Shown here one piece after another: positions 1 to 7,577 of a DNA stretch of 64,000 nt. Under the pieces are notes generated by a model. It searched no databases. It was given only the letters and a program-made list of their open reading frames with translations, and was not told the origin of the DNA. This DNA comes from Bacteroidales bacterium (GTDB lineage: Bacteria; Bacteroidota; Bacteroidia; Bacteroidales; UBA10428). The stretch is from NCBI GenBank assembly GCA_016930375.1, contig JAFGGU010000052.1, positions 62,001 to 126,000 of the forward strand, given 5' to 3'. Positions within the stretch are counted from its first letter, which is position 1; the number at the start of each line of letters is the position of its first letter. The translations under genes and the position numbers were made by a program.

Positions 1-507
1 GGCCCTGAAAAGTTTTACCTTAATGTTTGATTTGCTTAATCCGGTGATCCCGTGAATCTCTTCCACCGTGGATTCATTGATATAAAACAAAGTAATCAGC
101 ACTCTTTCATCTTCGGACAGTCGCTGCAGCGCCCTGTCAAGCATGGATCCTCTTTCAGCCATCATGTCCTCTTCTTCGCTGCTCCTGTCGGGACTCTCCT
201 TTACAAACGGCAGTTCATCAATCCACTGAAATGTGGATTTTCTGGATCGTTTTTTTGATATGGCAGTGTTGTATACGATTCTGAAGAACCAGGTTGAGAA
301 TTTTGAATCCTGCCTGAATCCCTTCAGATTGCGATAGGCTTTGACAAAGGCATCCTGCACTGTCTCTTCAGCATCTTCCCGGTTGCTCAGCAAACGGTAC
401 GCAAGGGTAAAGGCCAGGTCTTTGTGCCTGTTTATCAGAATCGAATACTCCTGTACTGCCCCGTCCAGAATACGATTGATCAACTGGTTGTCATCATACT
501 GCATCAT
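1..507 (-). CDS. ECF-type RNA polymerase sigma factor (3' end cut by window edge)
   Basis: The visible 169 residues start MMQYDDNQLINRILDG. Sigma region 2 follows (AYRLLSNREDAEETVQDAFVKA, then FSTWFFRIVYNTAISKKR), and then region 4 (LSEDERVLITLFYINESTVEEI, helix-turn-helix GLSKSNIKVKLFRA). The gene runs off the left edge close to its natural end. The start at 507 is the first in-frame ATG; a second ATG follows at once. Sigma-70 family ECF factors direct RNA polymerase to stress or envelope genes. The target is unknown. A short acidic serine-rich linker (DRSSEEED) separates the two regions. It is divergent from a DUF6249-like membrane protein, a pairing often seen in Bacteroidota, so that protein may belong to its regulon (inference). 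Confidence 0.9.
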   Translation of the reverse strand, partial: MMQYDDNQLINRILDGAVQEYSILINRHKDLAFTLAYRLLSNREDAEETVQDAFVKAYRNLKGFRQDSKFSTWFFRIVYNTAISKKRSRKSTFQWIDELPFVKESPDRSSEEEDMMAERGSMLDRALQRLSEDERVLITLFYINESTVEEIHGITGLSKSNIKVKLFRA

Positions 508-562
508 GCATTTTTTAGCCGCACCGGGAATGGATGTGGTTACAAAATTAAAGAAAGTTATT

Positions 563-664
563 GGTATTCGGTATTCGGTATTCGGTGATTTACCGTTTAC
601 TGTTTACCGATTACTGATTACTGATTACCGATTACCGATTACTGTTTACTGTTTACTGCTTACC
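563..664. repeat. 7-bp tandem repeat array
   Basis: Three GGTATTC units (563-583) are followed by about ten units of the form [T/A]TTAC[C/T]G up to about 664. The two halves are near reverse complements, so the array can fold imperfectly. It fills most of the gap between the divergent sigma factor and membrane protein genes. It does not look coding and lacks CRISPR spacers. Confidence 0.75.
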
Positions 665-744
665 TTTTTTTGTAACCTCTCCCCCAAACCCGGCGTCAAA
701 GATTCAGACAACAGCAGTTTTAATAACCATTAAATTTTAAAATC

Positions 745-1095
745 ATGGGACAAGGAGAAGCATTTGTTACAATTATGTTCTTTATAACTTTTTTCGGATC
801 CATTTTTGGTGTAGCCTATTTTTATTACACAACCCGTAACAGGGAAAGGCTTGCACTGATCGAAAAAAATGCGGACGCGTCTATTTTTAAAGTAGAACCG
901 GTCAACGTTTTTAAGAAGTTCTCCATCAAACTGGGTATGCTGTTCATGGGCGTAGGCCTGGGTGTGCTGGTGGGGAATATCCTTACCGTAGCCACACGGC
1001 TCGAAGAAGAGGTTGCTTACCTTTCGATGATCTTCCTGTTTGCAGGGGCAGGTCTTGTATCATCTTACTTTTTTGCACGAAAGATCAAAGATTAA
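745..1095 (+). CDS. Small two-to-three-helix membrane protein, DUF6249-like
   Basis: 116 residues with three hydrophobic segments: about 7-27 (IMFFITFFGSIFGVAYFYYT), about 62-80 (LGMLFMGVGLGVLVGNIL) and about 91-110 (YLSMIFLFAGAGLVSSYFFA). A charged cytoplasmic loop, RNRERLALIEKNADASIF, links the first two. This pattern matches small Bacteroidota membrane proteins placed beside ECF sigma factors (DUF6249-type, recognised from memory). No enzymatic motif is visible. The ATG is preceded by an A/T-rich leader with no Shine-Dalgarno, as usual in the phylum. A strong terminator follows directly. Its function is unknown; a role in membrane stress signalling with the divergent sigma factor is only an inference. 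Confidence 0.75.
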   Translation: MGQGEAFVTIMFFITFFGSIFGVAYFYYTTRNRERLALIEKNADASIFKVEPVNVFKKFSIKLGMLFMGVGLGVLVGNILTVATRLEEEVAYLSMIFLFAGAGLVSSYFFARKIKD

Positions 1096-1107
1096 ATATT
1101 TCTTGTT

Positions 1108-1154
1108 ACAAAGGGCGCCGGGTTAATGCTTGAAAACCCGGCGCCCTTTGTTAT
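1108..1154 (+). terminator. Intrinsic terminator after the DUF6249-like gene
   Basis: A perfect 17-bp inverted repeat has arms at 1108-1124 (ACAAAGGGCGCCGGGTT) and 1135-1151, separated by a 10-base loop. A short T-rich tail follows. An in-frame ATG at 1126 lies inside this loop and so is not a credible start for the next gene. Confidence 0.9.
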
Positions 1155-1183
1155 TTGCATTTTAAGCGGATATGCTATATTTG
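1154..1183 (+). promoter_or_regulatory. Bacteroidota-type promoter for the MscS-like channel
   Basis: TTTG at 1154-1157 is followed after 18 bases by TATATTTG at 1176-1183, matching -33 TTTG / -7 TAnnTTTG. The ATG is at 1201, so the leader would be very short. Confidence 0.6.
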
Positions 1184-1200
1184 CGGCAAAATCCAAAACC

Positions 1201-2451
1201 ATGAATATAGACGCAGATTCCAAACTGAAATTCCTCTTTGACATTCAGCGGATCTTGCAGGGGTGGGGTCTGAGCACTGCTCAGGCTGAAAATGTCAATA
1301 TGATTTTCGGGATCTTCTTTATCCTGCTGCTGGCCTTTTTATCGGATATCATCACCAGAAAGGTATTCATCCTGATAGTATCCCGTCTCGTTGCCCGTAC
1401 CAGGACCATCTGGGATGATATCCTGCTTGAAAAGAGGGTTTTTAACCGGTTGGCCCATCTTGCTCCTGCCATTGTTTTATGGTATAGTGTGGGACATGTA
1501 CTTTCCCAGTACCCGGTCATTATGGGCTTAACCCAGAAGGCACTCAGCATTTACATGATCATTGTCATTTTGATGGCCCTCAACGCTTTTCTGAAAGGTC
1601 TCAACGATATCTACCTTACCCTTCCGGCCGCACAGGGGCGGTCCATCAAGGGTTATATCCAGGTGGTACAGATCATTGTATACTCCATTGCCATTATTCT
1701 GATCATCTCGATTCTTGCAGGTACTTCCCCCAAATCATTGCTGACCGGATTGGGCGCTGCAGCTGCTGTTCTCATGCTTGTTTTCAGGGATACCATACTG
1801 GGACTGGTTGCCGGTATACAGCTTTCCGGAAACGATATGCTGAGAATCGGGGATTGGATAACCATGCCCAAATACGGGGCGGATGGCAATGTAATGGAAA
1901 TTACACTGAACACGGTCAAGGTAAGAAATTTCGACAAAACCATTACCACAATCCCTACCTATGCCATGGTTTCGGATTCATTCATCAACTGGCGGGGTAC
2001 CGAGGAGGAAGGAGCCAGGAGGTTCAAGAAATACGTGAACATCGACATGAAAAGCGTGAAGTTTTGTGATGCTGCTTTGCTGGAAAAACTGTCGGGCATT
2101 CAATCCATAAAAGATTTTCTGGGCCGGCAGGCAACGAAAAAAGTGAATAAGGGCGATGGAAACAGGGTATTTCATGAGGGTGAATTCACCAATCTTACGC
2201 TTTTCCGAAAGTACCTGGTGGGGGTATTAAGGAATCACAGTGGTCTGAATCCTAAAATGACGATGCTGGTCAGGCAGCTTCAACCGACAGAGAATGGTAT
2301 TCCACTGGAGATCATTGCTTTCTGTAAGGGTACCGATTCGCTGACCTACGAGGAAATACAGTCTGATTTGTTCGATCACATTCTGGCTGTGATTCCCGAA
2401 TTCGGACTTCGTGTATTCCAAAATCCCACTGGTTATTTACAGACAGACTGA
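1201..2451 (+). CDS. MscS-family mechanosensitive channel, YbdG-like
   Basis: 416 residues. There are five predicted membrane segments: about 32-52, about 83-102, about 115-135, about 157-179 and the pore helix region about 181-207. The last contains GLGAAAAVLMLVFRDTILGL, the small-residue-rich helix characteristic of MscS channels. The MscS beta domain follows (GDWITMPKYGADGNVMEITL), then a soluble C-terminal domain. The length and the WRGTEEEGARRFKKYVNID segment resemble E. coli YbdG (a miniconductance channel of about 415 residues). It acts in the inner membrane to release solutes on hypo-osmotic shock. The start at 1201 was chosen because the promoter and terminator lie just upstream; an earlier in-frame ATG sits inside the terminator hairpin. 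Confidence 0.9.
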   Translation: MNIDADSKLKFLFDIQRILQGWGLSTAQAENVNMIFGIFFILLLAFLSDIITRKVFILIVSRLVARTRTIWDDILLEKRVFNRLAHLAPAIVLWYSVGHVLSQYPVIMGLTQKALSIYMIIVILMALNAFLKGLNDIYLTLPAAQGRSIKGYIQVVQIIVYSIAIILIISILAGTSPKSLLTGLGAAAAVLMLVFRDTILGLVAGIQLSGNDMLRIGDWITMPKYGADGNVMEITLNTVKVRNFDKTITTIPTYAMVSDSFINWRGTEEEGARRFKKYVNIDMKSVKFCDAALLEKLSGIQSIKDFLGRQATKKVNKGDGNRVFHEGEFTNLTLFRKYLVGVLRNHSGLNPKMTMLVRQLQPTENGIPLEIIAFCKGTDSLTYEEIQSDLFDHILAVIPEFGLRVFQNPTGYLQTD

Positions 2452-2469
2452 ATGTAATAACAACAGAAT

Positions 2470-2498
2470 GCTAAGCGCAGATTTAATCCACGCTTAGC
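2470..2498 (+). terminator. Weak hairpin downstream of the MscS-like gene
   Basis: GCTAAGCG (2470-2477) pairs with CGCTTAGC (2491-2498). There is no clear T tract, so it may be a dispersed hairpin rather than a true terminator. The same 8-mer recurs at 2568-2575. Confidence 0.4.
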
Positions 2499-2567
2499 TC
2501 TGCTGCGTACTATCCAACCTACTAACTAACTAATTATCCTTTCTAATCCTTTGGCCTTAATACTTAA

Positions 2568-2594
2568 GCTAAGCGTAGTTTGCAACTACGCTTA
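2568..2594 (-). repeat. GCGTAGTT hairpin at the 3' end of glnB
   Basis: TAAGCGTAGTT (2570-2580) pairs perfectly with AACTACGCTTA (2584-2594) over a 3-base loop. The right arm overlaps the glnB stop codon. The core GCGTAGTT/AACTACGC recurs at 50113-50135. It may stop or stabilise the amt-glnB transcript, though no U tract is seen. Confidence 0.7.
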
Positions 2595-2936
2595 TATAGC
2601 CTTTCCCCCCCGTTCTCCCGTCCTGATGCGGATGCATTCCTCCAGTGGGGTGATGAAAATCTTGCCATCACCCACAGCGCCCATTGAATTTGTGCGGGCA
2701 GCTCTTATAATTGTATTAACGGTAATATCCACAAATTCCTGGTTAACGGCAATGTCGATCCTTACTTTAGGAATCAGGTCAGGAATTACCTTGGATCCCC
2801 TGTATATTTCTTCCCTGAGCTGTTGTCCGTGTCCCGAGACCCTGCTCACGGTAATGCGTGTTATTTCGGCCTCAATCAGGGCTTCTCTTACCTGGTCGAG
2901 CTTATTTTCGCGTATAATGGCTGTAATCAGTTTCAT
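2592..2936 (-). CDS. glnB: P-II family nitrogen regulatory protein
   Basis: 114 residues, the usual P-II length. It has the N-terminal beta-alpha-beta (MKLITAIIRENKLDQVREAL), a T-loop (GHGQQLREEIYRGSKVIPDL), the B-loop with GDGKIF, and the C-loop signature IRIRTGERG. It binds ATP/ADP and 2-oxoglutarate and gates the ammonium channel. It lies 33 bases downstream of amt on the same strand, the classic amt-glnK operon order. Aligned to E. coli GlnK, the T-loop is one residue shorter. The uridylylated Tyr51 position is a Val (V50), while the Tyr46 equivalent (Y45) is kept. Control is therefore probably by ligand binding rather than uridylylation (inference). Confidence 0.93.
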   Translation of the reverse strand: MKLITAIIRENKLDQVREALIEAEITRITVSRVSGHGQQLREEIYRGSKVIPDLIPKVRIDIAVNQEFVDITVNTIIRAARTNSMGAVGDGKIFITPLEECIRIRTGERGGKAI

Positions 2937-2969
2937 TGGTTTAAAAGTTTAATTTCATTACGGAAAATT

Positions 2970-4304
2970 TTACCGGGGATTGAGCATACCGTATCCCTGT
3001 TCGCCGTGATATGAATGATCGAGTCCCTGCATTTCAGCTTCGGTGGATGCCCTGAAACCTACAGTTTTATTCACAATAATGATGATCACCATGGTGATTG
3101 TAGCTGCATAGGCGATGGCAATACCCACAGCTGCAGCCTGTACACCAAACTGCTGCAACATGCTCCATGTTCCGCCCGCTGCTTCGGCGGCGCTGGTCAT
3201 CCAACTGTCACGGATGAAAAATACCAGCAACAGGGATCCTACAATTCCACCTACGCCGTGAATGCCAAAAGCATCCAGACTGTCATCATATTTGAGTTTA
3301 CCTTTGAGTATAATTGCACCGTAGCAAATAATGGCTGCGGCACCTCCAAGCGCCAGGGCGCCGACAGGCTGAACCACTCCGGCAGCCGGCGTTACAGCAA
3401 CGAGGCCTGCCAGTATTCCGCTGGCGAATCCCAGGGCAGTGGATTTACCCTGGTGGATAGCTTCAACAATGATCCAGGTCATGGCGCCGGCAGCTGCTGC
3501 TGCCTGAGTGGCAGTCAATGCCTGTGCTGTAAGCAAACCGCTGCTTACACTGCTTCCGGCATTAAAACCAAACCAACCTACCCAGAGCAGGCCGATTCCA
3601 ACCATGGTCAATACCAGGTTGCTGGGTGCAACAACGATTTTCGGGTGACCCCTGCGTGAACCAAGATAGATTGCGGCAACCAGTCCGCTTACCCCCGAAG
3701 CAATATGAACAACCGTTCCTCCCGCAAAATCAATGGCGCCCATGGCCCCCATATTGAAGAGGAAACCGTCGCTCGCCCATACCCAGTGGCACAATGGATT
3801 GTACACAAACAATCCCCAGAGAGCAATAAAAACAACATAACCTTTAAACGAAACGCGTTCCGCAAATGCACCTGCAATGAGCGCCGGTGTGATGATGGCG
3901 AATTTACCCTGGAACATGGAAAATACATATTCCGGTACCCCTGCAGAGGTAATGTTTTCATCAATACCTCTCAGAAAAAAGTAATCCTTGTTCCATCCAA
4001 ACCAGCCTCCCAGCACGTTCGATCCGAAACTCATGGAGTATCCGACGGCAACCCACAGAACTGCCATGATACCCATGGCCACAAAGCTGTGCATCATGGT
4101 CCCGAGCACGTTCTTGGTCCTTACCAAACCTCCATAGAACATGGCAAGTCCCGGCACCATCAGTAAAACCAGTGCCGTGGAAGTAAGCATCCAGGCCGTA
4201 ACTCCCGTATCGATAGGAGTTCCGTCGGAAGCAATAACCGAACCGGCTGCAAAAAAGAGCAAAACGGCTGAGGCAATTGCGCTTCGTTTAACCAACCCTT
4301 TCAT
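2970..4304 (-). CDS. amt: Ammonium transporter, Amt/MEP/Rh family
   Basis: 444 residues. An N-terminal hydrophobic signal-like segment (KRSAIASAVLLFFAAGSVIA) is followed by about 11 membrane helices. Family marks are visible: LMVPGLAMFYGGLVR, the conserved LCHWVWASDGFLFNMGAMG with the Asp of FAGGTVVHI, GVGWFGFNAGSS-like LLWVGWFGFNAGSSV, and DSLDAFGIHGVGGIVGS with its pore His. It conducts ammonia across the inner membrane and is gated by the downstream P-II protein. I chose the start at 4304 because the signal segment begins there and a -7 box lies about 40 bases upstream; in-frame codons further upstream run into repeat DNA. Confidence 0.95.
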   Translation of the reverse strand: MKGLVKRSAIASAVLLFFAAGSVIASDGTPIDTGVTAWMLTSTALVLLMVPGLAMFYGGLVRTKNVLGTMMHSFVAMGIMAVLWVAVGYSMSFGSNVLGGWFGWNKDYFFLRGIDENITSAGVPEYVFSMFQGKFAIITPALIAGAFAERVSFKGYVVFIALWGLFVYNPLCHWVWASDGFLFNMGAMGAIDFAGGTVVHIASGVSGLVAAIYLGSRRGHPKIVVAPSNLVLTMVGIGLLWVGWFGFNAGSSVSSGLLTAQALTATQAAAAAGAMTWIIVEAIHQGKSTALGFASGILAGLVAVTPAAGVVQPVGALALGGAAAIICYGAIILKGKLKYDDSLDAFGIHGVGGIVGSLLLVFFIRDSWMTSAAEAAGGTWSMLQQFGVQAAAVGIAIAYAATITMVIIIIVNKTVGFRASTEAEMQGLDHSYHGEQGYGMLNPR

Positions 4305-4342
4305 AATTGATGTTGTTAAGTTGTTAATTTGTTTTCCCGGGA

Positions 4343-4350
4343 CAAATATA
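4343..4350 (-). promoter_or_regulatory. -7 box upstream of amt
   Basis: On the minus strand this reads TATATTTG, a perfect TAnnTTTG box about 40 bases upstream of the amt ATG. A clear TTTG at -33 was not found, so an activator may be used. Confidence 0.45.
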
Positions 4351-4483
4351 TATAAAAATGGGGTATGAAATAAAAAAAAATACAAAAAAATACATTCTAC
4401 CCCCAAAAAAAGATATAAAATAGAATTAAATAATGCAAATTGCAGAATATACCTATGTAAATATAGGGTATGTATAAAAAGTA

Positions 4484-4529
4484 GAGACGCATTGCATGCG
4501 TCTCCGGAAAATGCATTGCATGCGTCTCC
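4484..4529. repeat. Palindromic REP-like element with a second half copy
   Basis: GAGACGCA (4484-4491) and TGCGTCTC (4497-4504) form an 8-bp stem over TTGCA. The half GCATTGCATGCGTCTCC is repeated at 4513-4529, and a decayed third copy (GGCATACGTC) starts at about 4541. It fills the gap between the amt promoter and the GH43 remnant. The rest of this 317-base gap is A/T-rich and I see no gene in it. Confidence 0.7.
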
Positions 4530-4621
4530 TTGTAACCCATGGCATACGTCTTTTGGAAACTGCATTAAGTATAATATATTTGCAAAGCACAGCCTGAAGC
4601 GTCCACAGATTATTACTTAAC

Positions 4622-5133
4622 ATGATACTCACGATGAGAAAATTACAGGTTCTGGTGATTCTATTATGTTTTACCCAGCCGGCCCGGAACCAGGTCGCCG
4701 GCAATAGCGATAGCTTATCAGGAAATCCGGTTTTCCCGGGTTGGTATGCCGATCCCGAAGGAATTATTATTGATAATACGTATTGGATATATCCCACATT
4801 CTCAGCCCCGTATGATGAACAGGTATTTCTGGACGCCTTTTCATCGCCTGATCTGATCCACTGGGAGAAACACGGCAGGATATTGGATACGGCAGCTGTT
4901 AAATGGGCCAAACGGGCCATATGGGCTCCTGCCATCGTTGAAAAACAAGACAGGTACTTTTTATTTTTCGGAGCCAATGATATCCAGGGAGATGATGAAA
5001 CCGGCGACCCAGGGGATCAACCGATCCGAACCACCGGGTGACCTGTATTGACCGGCTATACTTTGATGAAAAAGGATATATTAAGCCGGTTGTCATTACA
5101 AGAGAGGGTGTAAGCAAAAACGAGTTAAAATAG
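4622..5133 (+). pseudogene. Glycoside hydrolase family 43 remnant with internal deletion
   Basis: The N-terminal frame (4622-5041) has a signal peptide, then a good GH43 start (NPVFPGWYADPEG with the catalytic-base Asp, TYWIYPTFSAPYDEQVFLDA, WAPAIVE, YFLFFGANDIQ). After about 5010 it loses similarity and stops. A different frame over about 5017-5133 encodes the family's C-terminal end (NHRVTCIDRLYFDEKGYIKP, ending SKNELK). Family members of this type are about 340 residues. Roughly 180 central residues, including the catalytic acid, are missing, and the two ends are out of frame. The gene is dead for hydrolysis. Intact homologues would cleave arabinan/xylan-type substrates (family knowledge). 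Confidence 0.85.
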
Positions 5134-5144
5134 AATTCTGACAA

Positions 5145-6944
5145 TCAGATCTTGCCGGCCCGTTTGCGATCGTGTTCGCTTAGCAGAATCTTGCGAATCC
5201 TCATGGAATTTGGAGTGATCTCCACATATTCATCTTCCTGTATGTATTCAAGGGCTTCTTCCAGACTGAAACGCACAGGGGGCGTGAGTTTTACCTTTTC
5301 ATCGCTTCCCGAAGCGCGCATATTGGTCAGTTTTTTGGACCTTGTCACATTAACCACAATGTCTCCGGCACGGCAATGCTCGCCAACTACCTGGCCGGCA
5401 TATACTTCTTCCTGGGAATCGATGAAAAACTGCCCTCGATCCCTCAGCTTGTCAATGGCATATGCAAAGGAGGTTCCCGTTTCCATGGCAATCAGTGCCC
5501 CATTGACCCTCCGTTCAATGGGGCCCTTCAGGGGCTCGAAATCCTTGAAACGGTGCGACATGACTGCTTCACCTGCCGTGGCTGTGAGCAGGTTGCTTCT
5601 TAGACCGATGATGCCCCGGGATGGTATTTCAAATTCGAGATGGATCCGGTCGCCCCGTCTTTCCATCATCAGCATCTGACCTCTTCGGGCGGATGCCATT
5701 TCAATAGCCTTACCGGAATATTCCTCCGGCAGGTCAATATACAATACCTCCATGGGCTCACAGGGTTCACCGGCGATATGCTTGATAATGACCTTGGGCT
5801 GACCAACCTGCATCTCATAACCTTCACGCCGCATGGTTTCGATTAGAATGGACAAATGTAAAACACCCCTCCCGAAAATAATAAATGAATCGGCAGAATC
5901 AGTCGGTTCGAGCCTGAGGGCCAGATTCTTTTCCAGTTCCTTGTCAAGTCTTTCTTTCAGGTGCCTGGAGGTTACATATTTGCCGTCTTTGCCGTAGAAC
6001 GGAGAATCGTTAATGGCAAACAACATGCTCATGGTAGGTTCGTCAACATTAATTGATTCCAGCGCTTCCGGATCATCGGCTTCCGCTATGGTATCACCAA
6101 TGTTGAACCCCTCAATGCCTACCAGGGCACAAATATCACCACAGGTCACACGATTTGTCTTCCTGTAAGTAATGCCCTCGTATACAGAGAGCTCTTTAAT
6201 ACGTGTTCTTACAACACTTCCGTCTCTTTTGACCAGGGATACATTCATCCCTTCCAGCAATTCACCCCGGTGAAGCCTGCCTATGGCTATTCTGCCCAGG
6301 TAATTCGAATAGTCGAGATTCGAAATCAGCATCTGGGGTGATCCACGCAGTTTCTTTGGAGGAGGAATATGCCGGACAATGGCATCGAGCAGGGGAGTAA
6401 TATCCTGTGTGGGCTTTTTCCAGTCATCTGACATCCAACCTTGTTTGGCAGATCCGTAAATGGTTGGAAAATTCAATTGGTCATCCGTGGCATTGAGATT
6501 GAACATCAGTTCAAACACCTGCTCCTGCACTTCCTCGGGACGGCAATTGGGTTTATCCACCTTATTGATCACCACAATGGGCTTTAGTCCCAGGTTCAAA
6601 GCCTTCTGCAGAACGAACCTTGTTTGCGGCATGGTGCCTTCAAATGCATCCACCAGCAATAACACCCCGTCAGCCATATTCAAAACCCGTTCAACTTCAC
6701 CGCCGAAATCCGAGTGCCCCGGAGTATCGATAATATTTATTTTTATATCGGCATATATCACCGATACATTCTTGGCCAGAATGGTAATGCCTCTCTCCCG
6801 TTCAAGTTCGTTGCTGTCCATGACTAATTCACCCGGATTTTCGTAGTCCTTGAAAAACTTGGTCTGTAAAAGTATTTTATCAACCAGGGTGGTCTTGCCG
6901 TGATCAACATGGGCTATAATAGCAACATTGCGGATGTCTTTCAT
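5145..6944 (-). CDS. typA: Ribosome-associated GTPase TypA/BipA
   Basis: 599 residues, full length for the family. G motifs: AHVDHGKT (11-18), RGIT switch I (51-54), DTPGH (73-77) and NKVD (127-130). An EF-G-like domain II, domain III and the BipA-specific C-terminal domain (MRASGSDEKVKLTPP, EDEYVEITPNSMRIRK) follow. It binds 70S ribosomes and helps 50S assembly and stress adaptation, especially in the cold. It is a single-gene unit that converges with the GH43 remnant, only 11 bases from its end. All nucleotide-binding residues look intact. Confidence 0.97.
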   Translation of the reverse strand: MKDIRNVAIIAHVDHGKTTLVDKILLQTKFFKDYENPGELVMDSNELERERGITILAKNVSVIYADIKINIIDTPGHSDFGGEVERVLNMADGVLLLVDAFEGTMPQTRFVLQKALNLGLKPIVVINKVDKPNCRPEEVQEQVFELMFNLNATDDQLNFPTIYGSAKQGWMSDDWKKPTQDITPLLDAIVRHIPPPKKLRGSPQMLISNLDYSNYLGRIAIGRLHRGELLEGMNVSLVKRDGSVVRTRIKELSVYEGITYRKTNRVTCGDICALVGIEGFNIGDTIAEADDPEALESINVDEPTMSMLFAINDSPFYGKDGKYVTSRHLKERLDKELEKNLALRLEPTDSADSFIIFGRGVLHLSILIETMRREGYEMQVGQPKVIIKHIAGEPCEPMEVLYIDLPEEYSGKAIEMASARRGQMLMMERRGDRIHLEFEIPSRGIIGLRSNLLTATAGEAVMSHRFKDFEPLKGPIERRVNGALIAMETGTSFAYAIDKLRDRGQFFIDSQEEVYAGQVVGEHCRAGDIVVNVTRSKKLTNMRASGSDEKVKLTPPVRFSLEEALEYIQEDEYVEITPNSMRIRKILLSEHDRKRAGKI

Positions 6945-7036
6945 TCAAAATAAAATTGGGGGGCAAAGGTACAATAAAATAATTATTACATTTGGATTGT
7001 GAATTACAATTCCTGATTACATTAGTCATCAGCGAA

Positions 7037-7576
7037 ATGAAAACCACAGCCCTTATCTTTTTTCTTTGGATTGCTATGACAGTTCATGCGCAAAATATAC
7101 AACCTCCTCAGTCCGCAGTAAAGGTTGACCCGGGTAAATGCCTGGGCCGCTGGTATGATATTGCATCTTATCCCACAGGAATCCGGCACGATTGCCGGTG
7201 TACAACGTTGGATTTTGAACCGGTACCGGACAGGGAATTCCTGAGAATTACGAGTCGCTGTGTGAAGTTCAGGAATGGCAAATCCAGGCTCAGTGTTGCC
7301 CGTGGGAAAGCATTTGCAGTTCGGAGATCGGATAATACCCGGTTTAAAGTGCATTTCATTTCTCCCTTCCTGCGGAATTGCCAGATCATCGGACTGGCTG
7401 ATGACTATTCATGGGCCATCATCGGGCATCCCAATCAGAAGTGTGTATGGATACTCTACCGTGAGGCCTATATGCCAACGGATTCATACAATAACGCCCT
7501 CCGGGTCATTCAGGAAAATGGTTACGATCTAAAACGCATTCAGAAAACACCCCAAAACTGCGATAACCCTGAGTAA
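7037..7576 (+). CDS. Lipocalin (Blc-like), secreted
   Basis: 179 residues. A signal peptide (MKTTALIFFLWIAMTVHA) ends before QN, and there is no lipobox, so it is probably periplasmic. Lipocalin motif 1 is GRWYDIASYP. Motif 2 is WAIIGHPNQKCVWILYRE, like the bacterial Blc DPxxxYLWILSR region. Extra cysteines (HDCRC, RNCQ, QKC, QNC) hint at disulfides. Lipocalins bind hydrophobic ligands such as lysophospholipids. The start at 7037 was chosen for the signal peptide; an upstream in-frame TTG overlaps a -7-like TACATTTG box (6987-6994). The MATE gene starts one base after its stop, so the two are likely co-transcribed. Confidence 0.85.
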   Translation: MKTTALIFFLWIAMTVHAQNIQPPQSAVKVDPGKCLGRWYDIASYPTGIRHDCRCTTLDFEPVPDREFLRITSRCVKFRNGKSRLSVARGKAFAVRRSDNTRFKVHFISPFLRNCQIIGLADDYSWAIIGHPNQKCVWILYREAYMPTDSYNNALRVIQENGYDLKRIQKTPQNCDNPE

Positions 7577-7577
7577 G

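Noticed and set aside
563-664. CRISPR array
   Set aside because: The units are 7 bp without spacers and no cas genes are in the window.
1126-1200. A longer N-terminus for the MscS-like channel from the ATG at 1126
   Set aside because: It begins in the loop of a perfect 17-bp terminator and upstream of the -7 box; residues do not look like a protein of this family.
4305-4565. An N-terminal extension of Amt by 87 residues
   Set aside because: The extension is translated from promoter and palindromic-repeat DNA; the Amt signal segment begins at 4304.
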